A DNA stretch of 64,000 bases, from positions 1 to 64,000 of the forward strand of contig CAZQHK010000002.1 of assembly GCA_964593455.1 (NCBI GenBank), read 5' to 3'. Positions 1-9,068 of this stretch are shown piece after piece; positions within the stretch are counted from its first letter, which is position 1; every line of letters starts with the position of its first letter. The notes beneath the pieces are model-generated. The model did not search any database and was not told the DNA's origin. It worked only from the letters and a program-made list of their open reading frames with translations. A program made the translations under genes and the position numbers. Source of the stretch: CAZQHK01 sp964593455 (lineage in GTDB: Bacteria > Muiribacteriota > CAYSPT01).

Positions 1-1166
1 CTAGTGTAGTGTCCCATAAATAAGTTGTATAAATAGAGAATGTATGATATCCTCCTTTAAAAGGAGGGTTTATATGGCCAAAAGAGGACGTCCAATTCCA
101 GATCTTGAACTGAGTAAAGATGAGAGAGAACAACTCATGGGTATTGCAAATTCGCGCACTCTTCCCCATGGCTTAGTTAGGCGAGCGAAAATCATTTTGA
201 TGGCATCTGAACATATGTCCAATCGTGACATTGCACAGAGTATTGGTTTATCTGAAACTTCCGTTGGTAAGTGGAGAAACCGCTTTTTTGACCAAAGACT
301 TATGGGGCTTTATGACGAACTTCGGCCGGGGCGACCTCGCTCAATTTCAGATGAGGAAGTTGCAGGATTGATTAAGAAAACGCTGGAATCAAAACCAAAG
401 GGAAAAACGCACTGGAGTTGTCGCGACATTGCAGAAGAAACAAATGTCTCAAAATCCACAGTGCACCGGGTTTGGAGAGCCTTTGGCTTACAGCCACATC
501 GCCAAAAACATTTCAAACTTTCGACGGATCCTTTTTTTGTTGAGAAGGTCCGTGATGTGGTAGGCCTGTACCTGAATCCCCCTGACAATGCAATGGTGTT
601 GTGTGTCGATGAAAAGAGCCAAATCCAAGCTTTGGATAGAACGCAACCGGTGTTACCAATGGGGCTTGGTTACGTTGAAGGCATCACCCATGATTACATT
701 CGTAATGGCACAACAACTTTATTCGCTGCGCTTGATATTGCTACTGGCAAGGTTATCACGCAATGTAAGCCTCGTCATCGGCATCAGGAGTTCCTTCGCT
801 TCTTAAAACATATCGATGCTAATGTACCAGACGACCTGGATATCCATTTGATAGTCGATAATTACTCACCACACAAACACATTAAAATTAAGCGTTGGTT
901 ATCTGCTCGTCCCCGATATCAGATGCACTTTACTCCTACATACTCTTCCTGGCTTAACCAGGTTGAAATCTGGTTCAACATCATTACCCAAAAAGCAATA
1001 CGTCGAGGAACATTCAGCAGTGTTAAGGATTTAGTAGCAAAAATCAGTGTTTTTGTGGATAATTATAACAAAAATACTCAGCCGTTTATGTGGACAGCAA
1101 CTGCTGATTCAATCATTGAAAAGATCAAGCGATTTTGTGAAGTTATTTCCGGGACGGAACACTAGC
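1..1166 (+). mobile_element. IS630-family insertion sequence, complete
   Basis: Imperfect terminal inverted repeats lie at 4-15 (GTGTAGTGTCCC) and 1151-1162 (GGGACGGAACAC). The outer bases read CTAG at both ends (1-4 and 1162-1165), so the TA at 2-3 and 1163-1164 is the target duplication typical of IS630/Tc1-mariner elements, which prefer CTAG. The element carries one transposase gene reading toward the right end. The window begins exactly at the left CTAG, as expected when a contig breaks at a multicopy IS. The element sits about 35 bp downstream of an ABC permease gene and does not interrupt it. Confidence 0.88.
74..1165 (+). CDS. IS630-family DDE transposase
   Basis: A 363-aa transposase that cuts and pastes the surrounding element. 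The start at ATG 74 is chosen because AAGGAGGG lies six bases upstream; an in-frame ATG at 44 has no ribosome site. The N-terminal half carries helix-turn-helix segments (about residues 35-75 and 115-140). The catalytic DDE triad is visible as D179 (CVDEKSQ), D262 (IVDNYSPH) and E298 (WLNQVEIWF). Length is normal for the family and the frame is intact, so the element may still be active. The stop codon is made from the TA target duplication plus the flanking G, so the reading frame ends in host sequence. Confidence 0.93.
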   Translation: MAKRGRPIPDLELSKDEREQLMGIANSRTLPHGLVRRAKIILMASEHMSNRDIAQSIGLSETSVGKWRNRFFDQRLMGLYDELRPGRPRSISDEEVAGLIKKTLESKPKGKTHWSCRDIAEETNVSKSTVHRVWRAFGLQPHRQKHFKLSTDPFFVEKVRDVVGLYLNPPDNAMVLCVDEKSQIQALDRTQPVLPMGLGYVEGITHDYIRNGTTTLFAALDIATGKVITQCKPRHRHQEFLRFLKHIDANVPDDLDIHLIVDNYSPHKHIKIKRWLSARPRYQMHFTPTYSSWLNQVEIWFNIITQKAIRRGTFSSVKDLVAKISVFVDNYNKNTQPFMWTATADSIIEKIKRFCEVISGTEH

Positions 1167-1200
1167 TCGCATATTTCATGAGAATCAGGATGATGGCTTT

Positions 1201-1995
1201 TTACATTTTTAGTACTAACAGGTTTCCCGATTCGTATTTTTTTAATCCAATGGAAAACACCAGCCTGCTCACGAACATAATCCCCCCGGTGAACGCCAGA
1301 ATAGCGGCCAGAACATTCCAGTTGAACCGGTATACAAGCGACACCGGTAAGTAACAGAGGAAGCCGGCTGGAATGGCTGTGTAAAGCAGCACCCTGGTCA
1401 AGCCCTGGAATATCTTCGGCGGGTAGAGAGAAAAGGTAATCAGGGCGTTGGAAACCTGGCCGGCAAAGATTTCCACGTTGCCGAACAGGAATGACAGGCT
1501 GCTCACCAGGACCGAGAATGACACCCAGATCAGGGCCGCGGTAACCGATCCGAACAGGTAGATCGCAACCCGGTACGTAGACAGTTCCTGGATCAGGAAG
1601 AAGAGTCCCGCTCCAAAGATGCAGTCCCCGATGGCGGACACATTGGTCCGGGCGGTAATGACAGAGAGCAGGACGTCACGGGGAAGCGTCAGGTATCCGT
1701 CCAGTCCACCCTCGGCGATGAGTTTTGAGAGCCGGCGATGGTTACCAAAAACCGTTTCAGCCAGACCGAACCCGGTTGCCGGAAGGGCAAACAGAAGCAT
1801 AAGATCGTTGAACCGGTAACCGTTGACCGTAGCGATACATGTGAAGAAGATCCACCAGAAGAAGATCATCGTCAGGTCGTTGATGATCATACCGATCACC
1901 TGGATGACAAAACTAGTCTTGTATTCCATGGCTGATTTGAGGTTGTAGATCATGCACCACCAGACATATTTGATGGTTTTAACCGCCGTGGACAT
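1201..1995 (-). CDS. ABC-2 type exporter permease (DUF990-like), second subunit
   Basis: A 264-aa integral membrane protein with about six hydrophobic segments (for example residues 28-55, 61-80, 115-135, 145-170 and 220-250) and no ATPase motifs. It resembles the ABC2_membrane_6/DUF990 family (COG3694), which pairs with COG4587 permeases and COG4586 ATPases. It overlaps the upstream permease by 17 bp and is the last gene of a HEAT-ATPase-permease-permease operon. Both permeases probably form the channel of one exporter. The substrate cannot be read from the sequence. The IS630 element lies just beyond its stop. Confidence 0.85.
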   Translation of the reverse strand: MSTAVKTIKYVWWCMIYNLKSAMEYKTSFVIQVIGMIINDLTMIFFWWIFFTCIATVNGYRFNDLMLLFALPATGFGLAETVFGNHRRLSKLIAEGGLDGYLTLPRDVLLSVITARTNVSAIGDCIFGAGLFFLIQELSTYRVAIYLFGSVTAALIWVSFSVLVSSLSFLFGNVEIFAGQVSNALITFSLYPPKIFQGLTRVLLYTAIPAGFLCYLPVSLVYRFNWNVLAAILAFTGGIMFVSRLVFSIGLKKYESGNLLVLKM

Positions 1996-2794
1996 TGAGT
2001 TTTTCCACCCCCTTCCGGTAAAGAATCACGAGCAGGACCGTAAACGGCACCATCCATACGGCGAAATAGAACAGTGTGTCGAAAAACAGTTCCCGTGAAT
2101 AAGAAACATACAGCCGGCTCACCGAGTAGGGAATCAACCGGAACGGCAGTTTGAGGCACCAGGTTTTCAACCAATCGGGGAACACATCCAGCGGGATCAT
2201 GAGACCGCCCAGGGTGAAAACAAGTTTCTGGTATATCCAGTATACCGGGGCGGTTTCTTCTATCCAGAACGAGAGAATTCCGATATTCATCTTGATGATG
2301 AAATCCAGGCTGACGGCCAGAAACAAGATGAGAAGCAGGTTGACCGGATGAGCCGGCAAACCGATGGGACCCACGAACACCAGCGCCAGGATCACTCCCA
2401 CCAGAAAGTTCACCGGCAGCTTAAGCACCACCTTGGACAGGTAATAGGAAAAATGGTACAGGATAAGGTTCATGGGACGCACCAGGTAACAAGCTATCTG
2501 CCCCGATTTTACCTGTTCGTCAAGTTCCTGGTTGGCCGGCGGCAGAGACAGGACAACCGCTTCGGTAATGACCATGTACCAGATCATGTCCGCCAGGGAA
2601 AACCCGCAGATGGCCTCACGGTTGCCGGCAGAGAATACCGACTGCCATAGCCTGAGGAAAATAAAAATGATGAGCGCCATGAAGACACTTGAAAACACCA
2701 GGTCGTGAAAATAAACCATCCGGTTCTTCAGGTTGATGGTAAAAACCTTCAGATATTTTCCTGTCTTGCGTTTAACCAGCGCAGCGGCGGTCAC
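1979..2794 (-). CDS. ABC-2 type exporter permease (DUF990-like), first subunit
   Basis: A 271-aa polytopic membrane protein of the DUF990/ABC-2 family (COG4587-like). Hydrophobic segments lie near residues 28-50, 65-85, 115-140, 148-170 and 235-260. The motif region ELDEQVKSGQIACYLVRP (about 88-105) is the conserved cytoplasmic coupling segment that contacts the ATPase in such exporters. Translation starts at GTG 2794, two bases after the ATPase stop, so the genes are translationally coupled. Its 3' end overlaps the second permease. Substrate unknown. Confidence 0.85.
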   Translation of the reverse strand: MTAAALVKRKTGKYLKVFTINLKNRMVYFHDLVFSSVFMALIIFIFLRLWQSVFSAGNREAICGFSLADMIWYMVITEAVVLSLPPANQELDEQVKSGQIACYLVRPMNLILYHFSYYLSKVVLKLPVNFLVGVILALVFVGPIGLPAHPVNLLLILFLAVSLDFIIKMNIGILSFWIEETAPVYWIYQKLVFTLGGLMIPLDVFPDWLKTWCLKLPFRLIPYSVSRLYVSYSRELFFDTLFYFAVWMVPFTVLLVILYRKGVEKLNVHGG

Positions 2795-2796
2795 GA

Positions 2797-3792
2797 TTAT
2801 TCTACTTTCTTCTGATAGATATGGGACACTACCTCTTCCAGTGGGGGGTCCAGGATAGTGATATCCAGGAGACGACGACGACGCATGATTTTCCGGATAA
2901 CCGTTTCCACCGGCACGGCGTCGATATCGACCTCGAGTTTGATACCGAATCCGTCTTCTTTCTTTTTGTGTTTTAACAGCGTCACTCCCGGTAATTTGAA
3001 ATCCGGTCCAAGGTCCTGGTCAAGGTGCAATTCGACAGTTTTCCATCGGAAATACTTCCGTTTTAGTTCTTTGACTTTCGTATCAATAACAATCCCGCCG
3101 TGGTTGATGATGATAGCCCGGCGGCAGATGGAAACCACGTCCTGCGTGTCGTGGCTGGTCAGAAAAATAGTTACGTTCTCCTCCTCCGAGAGCCGGCGGA
3201 TGAACGCCCGCATATTGTTCCGGGCAATAGTGTCGAGCCCGATAGTGGGTTCGTCCAGAAACAGAATACGGGGAGCGTGCAGCAGCGCCGCCATCACTTC
3301 GCAGCGCATCCGCTGTCCCAGCGAGAGCTTCCTGATAGGGATATTTTTAAACTCGTCAAGCTCGAAAAGTTCTATCAGCCGATCAAGCCGTTTCTTGAAA
3401 TCCCGATCATCCACTTCGTAGATCTTTCCCAGCAGATTAAAGGTGTCTACAGGCGGCAGATGGTACCATAGCTGTGATTTCTGCCCGAACACCGATCCGA
3501 TCCGCCGCGAGAGAGAGATCCGGTCCTGCCACGGGACGATCCCCAGTACCGACACCTCTCCCGACGTGGGATGGAGGATACCGGTCAGGATCTTGATAGT
3601 GGTGGACTTCCCTGCTCCGTTCGGCCCCAGGAAGGCCAGAAGTTCACCTTCCTCGACTTCGAAACTGATCCCGTCTACGGCGGTTACCGTGGTTTTCATC
3701 GGCGAAAAAAATGATTTGACGGCACCCCAGAAGCCAGGACGGGTCCTGGATAGTACAAACTCTTTCTTCAAGCCGTTCACGGAGATAATCAT
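2797..3792 (-). CDS. ABC exporter ATP-binding protein (COG4586-like)
   Basis: The ATPase subunit of the exporter. Walker A GPNGAGKST lies at about residues 56-64, the signature LSLGQRMRCE near 152 and Walker B ILFLDEPTIGLD near 175. A C-terminal extension of about 90 residues after the switch region fits the COG4586 family. ATG 3792 (MIISVNGLKKEF) matches the usual family start. A TTG at 3831 would add 13 residues, and neither has a clear ribosome site. The gene follows the HEAT-repeat gene with almost no gap and precedes the two permease genes. Confidence 0.92.
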   Translation of the reverse strand: MIISVNGLKKEFVLSRTRPGFWGAVKSFFSPMKTTVTAVDGISFEVEEGELLAFLGPNGAGKSTTIKILTGILHPTSGEVSVLGIVPWQDRISLSRRIGSVFGQKSQLWYHLPPVDTFNLLGKIYEVDDRDFKKRLDRLIELFELDEFKNIPIRKLSLGQRMRCEVMAALLHAPRILFLDEPTIGLDTIARNNMRAFIRRLSEEENVTIFLTSHDTQDVVSICRRAIIINHGGIVIDTKVKELKRKYFRWKTVELHLDQDLGPDFKLPGVTLLKHKKKEDGFGIKLEVDIDAVPVETVIRKIMRRRRLLDITILDPPLEEVVSHIYQKKVE

Positions 3793-3839
3793 ACCGTTAT
3801 CGATGGTAGTGGAATTATAATGGTATTGCAAGATGCTAT

Positions 3840-5339
3840 TTATTGTGAATCTTCCGATTCAACCTGAAACCGGCGCAGGGCTCGTTTGGCGAAGTAACGG
3901 ACGACGCTGTCTTTATCCATGGCGGCCCTGGTAAGCGGTTTGATAGCCTGTGAGTCGTCGATGGCCATCAGTTTGATGACGGTGTTCCTGCGGATTTCTT
4001 CGTCAGGATTCGAAAGATCATGAATAAGTGACTCCACGGTGGCCACCACGTCTTCAGTGTCTTTTCCTGTTTCCAGAACCTCTTCTTCACTCTCGGAATC
4101 GCTCTCTGTTACCGGAATTTCTTCGTCTTCGTCTTCCTCTTTCCGTTCACCGATGGTCTCTAGCATGTGCCCGCAGATGGAAGCCCAGCCGCTCTCCGAG
4201 TAGTCCAGAACAATTTTCTGAAATAGCTCGGCGGCCACGATGAATTCCTGACTTTCTATCGCCCGGAGACCTTCATTGTAAAGACGGAAAGCTTCCTTAT
4301 CATACGCCGACAGGTTGTCGGTCTCCTGTCCATCATACCCCTCCGGCCGGGCAATAAACATCGCATTCTCATCGAAATAGTCCCTGATATCAACCTCCTG
4401 TCCGAGCAGACGCTTGATCAGGTATTCGGCAATACTTTTCTTTCTCGGATCGCCCAGGGATGAACGAAGTTTGATGGCCCGGGGCAGGATGGTCCTGGTC
4501 CCGATTTTCTCCAGGCTCCTGACTGCTTTCAAGCAGATACCATACTTGGGTTCCCACTCTATCATCCCGAAGAGCATGTCGGCCGACTCGTCTGTCCTTA
4601 TTTCACCGAGAGCATACGCTGCACTGTCCCTCATCCAGACTTTGTCCGAATTGAGCATCCGGGCCACGGTGTCCATGACATTTACTTGATCGCAATCCTG
4701 GAGTGCGATCACGGCACTGGTCATGACCCGGTGATCGGAATCCTCCAGCATCGGGATGATGAGTGGAAACACATCTTTCAAGTTCATGTACCCCAGCGAC
4801 TCGATCGTATTTGCCCTCACCCGCGGATTCTTGTGCCGCAGGTAACGGGTCAGAATAGGAATAACGGAATCGTCTCCCAGAAGACCGACACTTTTAATCA
4901 AGGACGATAAGATAAACGTGTTGTCTTCCTGTTCCAGCCGTTCCAGGAGTTTGTGCAGAATTTTACCGTCGCCGAAAAAAAGACTGCAGGTGACCGAACT
5001 GCCGATAGCTTCAAGCCGGGTCTTGTCCTCGGGATCACTCAGATACTGGAGATACTCGCCTTCCGTAAGTTTCTGCCGCTCGGCGCGTTCGGCCAGGGTT
5101 TCACGCTCAACCGGTATTTTGCCGGAAGCCGCCACCATCCGCATCTTGACCGCATTCAATGCTTTCCCGGCGTAGTACCGGACTGCGGGAGCTTCATCCC
5201 GGGTCGCTTCCCTGAGAGGGGCAATGGCCGATTCACAGCCTATCTGGGCCAGTACCCGGCAGGCCCTGATACGCATTTCCTCGAGTTCGCTGGTCAGGTC
5301 GAAGATGAAGTTGTCAACCTCGTCTGACATGGTTTCCAT
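3840..5339 (-). CDS. HEAT-repeat protein
   Basis: A 499-aa, probably cytoplasmic protein made mostly of HEAT/armadillo-type repeats. Blocks such as RIRACRVLAQIG…AIAPLREA…VRYYAGKAL recur at residues 20-65, 150-215, 225-285 and 440-495. These fold as a superhelical protein-binding scaffold. Residues about 345-435 differ: they contain a TPR-like helix pair (RLYNEGLRAIESQEFIVAAELFQKIV) and an acidic linker (KEEDEDEEIPVTESDSESEEEVL). It is the first gene of the operon with the ABC exporter, which suggests a link to assembly or control of that transporter, though this is only context. No enzyme motif is visible. Confidence 0.85.
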   Translation of the reverse strand: METMSDEVDNFIFDLTSELEEMRIRACRVLAQIGCESAIAPLREATRDEAPAVRYYAGKALNAVKMRMVAASGKIPVERETLAERAERQKLTEGEYLQYLSDPEDKTRLEAIGSSVTCSLFFGDGKILHKLLERLEQEDNTFILSSLIKSVGLLGDDSVIPILTRYLRHKNPRVRANTIESLGYMNLKDVFPLIIPMLEDSDHRVMTSAVIALQDCDQVNVMDTVARMLNSDKVWMRDSAAYALGEIRTDESADMLFGMIEWEPKYGICLKAVRSLEKIGTRTILPRAIKLRSSLGDPRKKSIAEYLIKRLLGQEVDIRDYFDENAMFIARPEGYDGQETDNLSAYDKEAFRLYNEGLRAIESQEFIVAAELFQKIVLDYSESGWASICGHMLETIGERKEEDEDEEIPVTESDSESEEEVLETGKDTEDVVATVESLIHDLSNPDEEIRRNTVIKLMAIDDSQAIKPLTRAAMDKDSVVRYFAKRALRRFQVESEDSQ

Positions 5340-5465
5340 TCACCACCGTTCACTACCATATTTAGTCAAAACCAACGGAAAAAGCAATAAAAAAAGTCGG
5401 TATGGACGGAAGGACCGCCATCTGATACACTGTTACTGCTTAAATTCACCCGGGAGGAACAGGCC

Positions 5466-6872
5466 ATGGACGCCAACGAATGGATGCGCGAGTTTCTTGA
5501 TTCAAGCCAGGAAGAAGCCGAAGGAAAACCGAAAGAGATAATGCAAGAAGAACCGCAGAAGGCAATTATTCCGGAGGTTGCACCGCAAGAACCGCCAAGG
5601 GAATTTATTCCGGAAGTTGCACCGCCTGAAAGGATTCAACTTCCTCCGCAAAGTGCTCCACTCCAGGAAGCTCCGCAGAATGATCTTCCCGAAGTTTTCA
5701 TGCCGCCAACCCGGACTGCCAGTGAGCCCGTCCGGATGGACACGGAAGTCAATAAAGCTGCCGGGATAGTAAAAATCAGCTGTTCCGACACCAGCGGATA
5801 CAGTATGGACGATCTTCTCACCGCCCTGGTCAACTCCGAAGGTTCAGACCTGCATCTCAATATCAATGTTCCCCCGATATTCAGGATCGACGGCTGCCTG
5901 TTGAAAACGACACTCCCCGATCTAGCGCCGGAAGACAACCAGCGGCTGGTCTATGGTATTCTTTCGAAGCAGCAGCGTCAGACGCTGGAAGAACACCGGC
6001 AAATCGATATAGCTTACTCGGTCGCCGATGTGGGACGGTTCCGGGTCAACTGTTTTTACACCAGGAGAGGCCTGTGCTCCGTCTTGCGGGCCATACCGCT
6101 GGAAATCAAGACTATCGAAGAACTGGGTATGGCTTCGGTCCTGAAGGGGGTGTTCGAGCATCCAAACGGGCTGGTGCTGGTTACCGGGCCGACCGGTTCG
6201 GGAAAAACCACCACGTTAGCTGCCATCGTTCATTATCTCAACATGACCAAAAGCCACCACATCATCACAATCGAGGATCCGGTTGAATTCGAACACAAGA
6301 GCATCAACAGCCTGATATCCCAGCGACAGGTCGGCGTGGATACCGAAAGTTTCGCCTCCGCGCTGAAAGCGGCCTTGCGTGAAGACCCCGACATCATCCT
6401 GGTCGGCGAACTCAGGGATATCGAGACCATCCGGCTGGCCATCACCGCTTCGGAGACCGGTCACCTGGTGCTGGGCACCCTGCACACCAACAACGCCACC
6501 AAGACCGTGGAACGAATAATCGATATTTTCCCCCAGGAACAGCAAAACCAGGTGAGGATGCAACTGGCGGATTCGATCAGGGCCATCATCGCCCAACGTC
6601 TCGTGCCCATGGCCTCCGGCGAAGGCAGGGTGGCCGCCCTGGAGATCCTGGTGGGTGTTCACGCGGTGAAAAACCTTATTAGGGAACGGAAAACGCACCA
6701 GTTGTACTCTATCATCTCCACCCAGAGAGATCTCGGGATGGTCACCCTCGACCAATACCTCATCGACCTTTACAAGGATGAAAAGATCACCCTGCAGTCG
6801 GCCATGGACCTGTTCGAGTATCCCAAGGAAGCCGTTATGAAGATGCAGAAGTTAGGTCTGCAGGTGGAATAG
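5466..6872 (+). CDS. pilT: Type IV pilus retraction ATPase PilT
   Basis: A 468-aa ATPase that powers pilus retraction and twitching motility at the inner face of the membrane. ATG 5466 is preceded by GGGAGGA. Walker A GPTGSGKTTT lies at about residue 242, the Asp box ITIEDPVEF near 272, Walker B IILVGELRD near 312, the His box GHLVLGTLHT near 336 and the PilT-type AVKNLIRE near 400. The first 110 residues are unusual: a Pro/Glu-rich linker with repeats such as PQEPPREFIPEVAPPE, absent from textbook PilT. No other pilus gene is in the window. It is divergent from the HEAT gene. Confidence 0.93.
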   Translation: MDANEWMREFLDSSQEEAEGKPKEIMQEEPQKAIIPEVAPQEPPREFIPEVAPPERIQLPPQSAPLQEAPQNDLPEVFMPPTRTASEPVRMDTEVNKAAGIVKISCSDTSGYSMDDLLTALVNSEGSDLHLNINVPPIFRIDGCLLKTTLPDLAPEDNQRLVYGILSKQQRQTLEEHRQIDIAYSVADVGRFRVNCFYTRRGLCSVLRAIPLEIKTIEELGMASVLKGVFEHPNGLVLVTGPTGSGKTTTLAAIVHYLNMTKSHHIITIEDPVEFEHKSINSLISQRQVGVDTESFASALKAALREDPDIILVGELRDIETIRLAITASETGHLVLGTLHTNNATKTVERIIDIFPQEQQNQVRMQLADSIRAIIAQRLVPMASGEGRVAALEILVGVHAVKNLIRERKTHQLYSIISTQRDLGMVTLDQYLIDLYKDEKITLQSAMDLFEYPKEAVMKMQKLGLQVE

Positions 6873-7568
6873 AGACGGTCGCCGGTTACTGGTAAGCAGT
6901 TCTTGCTGCGCCTGTTCAAGTTCCTGCTCGCGTTCCTTGAGATTGGTGTGAATCATGCTGTTGCGGACCGCCAGTCCGATCTGGGAGGCGATGGTCTCCA
7001 GGTATTCGATCAGGTTCTCGGTGAAAGCACCGGCCTTAAAATCGTTGATCTGGATGAGCCCCACTCGTTTACCCTGCTGTTTGATGGGTATCAGCGCCAT
7101 GGACTGATACCCGGCTGAAAAGCAATGTCCACGTAGAATCGACACCTGGAAGTCGTCTTTGATCCTGGAAGTAAGCGATGGTGAGTTGTTGGTCCAGAAA
7201 CTGCCGTAGGGAGTGAAAAACGGGAGCTTGGAATCGAAACGTCCGTCGATAACATGACCGCAGAGACACTCCAACTGGCAGCTTCCGTCGGCGGAGACCA
7301 CCGGGTTTCCGCATTCGTCCCGGGAACAGAGACTGTTCTCTTTTTTTATATGTGACTCCGGGAACCCATCGTATACCAGGTACGTGTAATCTCCTGTGTT
7401 GTGAAGCCGGATACTGAGCGCCTGGCAGCCGGTCAGTTCCCGGATATGATGTATGACCGAGCCCAGGGTAGATTTCAGGTCGGTAAAGTTGTTCAGTTCG
7501 GCGCAAATGACCTTGGTCTTGCGTTCCCGAGCCAGCAGCAGACTGCATTCGGTAGACGGCTCAGCCAT
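6852..7568 (-). CDS. GAF-domain sensor protein
   Basis: A 238-aa soluble protein with one GAF domain (about residues 25-205; IRELTGCQALSIRL, GLIQINDFKAGAFTENLIEYLETIASQIGLAVRN). GAF domains bind small ligands or redox cofactors. Five cysteines in CSRDEC…CQLECLC (about 82-108) could bind a metal or disulfide, which is inference. A short coiled coil follows at 210-230. No kinase or cyclase output domain is present, so it would act through a partner. The start at 7568 has AGGAGG seven bases upstream. Its 3' end overlaps pilT by 21 bp in convergent orientation. Confidence 0.8.
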   Translation of the reverse strand: MAEPSTECSLLLARERKTKVICAELNNFTDLKSTLGSVIHHIRELTGCQALSIRLHNTGDYTYLVYDGFPESHIKKENSLCSRDECGNPVVSADGSCQLECLCGHVIDGRFDSKLPFFTPYGSFWTNNSPSLTSRIKDDFQVSILRGHCFSAGYQSMALIPIKQQGKRVGLIQINDFKAGAFTENLIEYLETIASQIGLAVRNSMIHTNLKEREQELEQAQQELLTSNRRPSLFHLQT

Positions 7569-7598
7569 AAACGGTCCTCCTGCCGATGTGTTCCGATC

Positions 7599-9068
7599 CT
7601 ACACAATCTTTTCCCGGATTTTGGCGCTGGCAATATCCATCACAAAAACCACGATGGCGATAGCCCAGAGTGCCGTTCCAGCCTCATGAAACCTGGTTTG
7701 ATTGATCCACTGCTGGAGAATGAACCCGATACCGCCGCCACCCACGAAACCGATGATAGTTGACATCCGGACATTGATGTCCCAGCGGTAGATGGTGAAA
7801 GCCAGAAAACTCGGAATTATCTGCGGGACTATCCCGTATCGGATCACCTGGAGGCGCTTGGCACCGGTGGCCACGATAGCGTCGATGGGTCCCGGATCGA
7901 TGGTTTCTATCTGCTCGGAATAAAGTTTACCCAGAGATGCCACCGAATGAAAAGCCAGGGCGAGCACGCCGGCGAAGGGCCCGATTCCAACCCAGATGGA
8001 GAACACCATGGCCATGATCAACGGCTCAACTGAACGAACAATGTTAAAAATGCCACGGACCACGTAATAAACGAAAGTTCCAAACCTATTCTTTTTCATA
8101 ACATTGCCCGCTGCCAGGAAACTCAAGGGGACCGTGATAATCACGGCGATGGTGGTAGCAATCAACGCCAGAAACACCGTTTCCAGTATTTTTTTCAACA
8201 CCATTCCCGCCGCTTCCGTCAGATGGAAACCACCCGTTCTGACTTCGGTGACGGTGTCCAGATACTGGAGCGTAGTTTCTTTACCCTTCTCGCCTGCCAG
8301 CGGCGGTACCGCCATGGTTCCCCGGAAGTTTCCCGCACTGTCGACCTGAACAGTAAGCACCGGTTCCAGGGATATACGCCCGCTTACCCAGTAGATCTGG
8401 GCCTGGGTATTGGGTTCAAACCTCTCACCATGAAGCTCGAGCAGGTCACTTACCCGGCCCGTGTACACAGAGAGCTCCACACTGGGGCTGTCGGCGGTCG
8501 CACCCGGTTTCAGCGATGGCACGATAAAACACTGCTGGCACAAATACGGTAGCGTCTTCTCCTCGATAATCTGGAGCTCGAGCAGGTTGGTCATACTCGC
8601 CTGCTCGGGTACCGTCACTTCACATACCAATTCACCGTGCGAGCCCGTAGTGAACTCGGTAAGAAATATCTCACGGCTCTCTTTGCCTAAAGAAATCCAT
8701 TTGAGCATACCGCTCCTGGAAGGCGGAAGTTTCCGACCCTCAACGGTAATGGTATCGCCGATTTCTCCCTGATAGATGCTGAGTACCAGGTGTTCATCCG
8801 GCGGTTGAAAAAGTTCCGAAGGGTAGGCAAAAGAGGTAAGTACCGATTTCTTTCTCACGTTCCACTCGAACAGGCTGGGCGAGAGCATAGCCTTGACGAT
8901 GGGAAAGATTTTTCTGACGTTTCCGAACTGCCTGAGATCGATATCGGTAATGTACCAACCGTAAGAGTAGACAGCTGCCAGAACAACCAGGAACACGAGC
9001 GAACTGCCATGGTAAAAGCGTTTCCGGCGGGGAGGGACGGAAGAAGATGGTGATTGCGATGATTTCAT
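7599..9068 (-). CDS. phnE: Phosphonate/phosphate-type ABC permease PhnE with large extracytoplasmic insert
   Basis: The membrane subunit of a phosphonate-type importer. It has 489 aa against about 260-280 usual. One TM segment lies at residues 22-42. The permease core occupies about 285-485 and contains the EAA-type loop (DAIVATGAKRLQVIRYGIVPQIIPSF) and the conserved RMSTIIGFVGGGGIGF. The extra length is a block at about 75-280 between TM1 and the core. It holds two similar beta-rich modules, each with a '(V/L)YxGxxxDxxxxxGxxxxP' start, resembling IPT/TIG-like folds and probably lying outside the membrane. The start overlaps the phnC stop (TGATG). It is the last gene of the operon. Confidence 0.88.
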   Translation of the reverse strand: MKSSQSPSSSVPPRRKRFYHGSSLVFLVVLAAVYSYGWYITDIDLRQFGNVRKIFPIVKAMLSPSLFEWNVRKKSVLTSFAYPSELFQPPDEHLVLSIYQGEIGDTITVEGRKLPPSRSGMLKWISLGKESREIFLTEFTTGSHGELVCEVTVPEQASMTNLLELQIIEEKTLPYLCQQCFIVPSLKPGATADSPSVELSVYTGRVSDLLELHGERFEPNTQAQIYWVSGRISLEPVLTVQVDSAGNFRGTMAVPPLAGEKGKETTLQYLDTVTEVRTGGFHLTEAAGMVLKKILETVFLALIATTIAVIITVPLSFLAAGNVMKKNRFGTFVYYVVRGIFNIVRSVEPLIMAMVFSIWVGIGPFAGVLALAFHSVASLGKLYSEQIETIDPGPIDAIVATGAKRLQVIRYGIVPQIIPSFLAFTIYRWDINVRMSTIIGFVGGGGIGFILQQWINQTRFHEAGTALWAIAIVVFVMDIASAKIREKIV

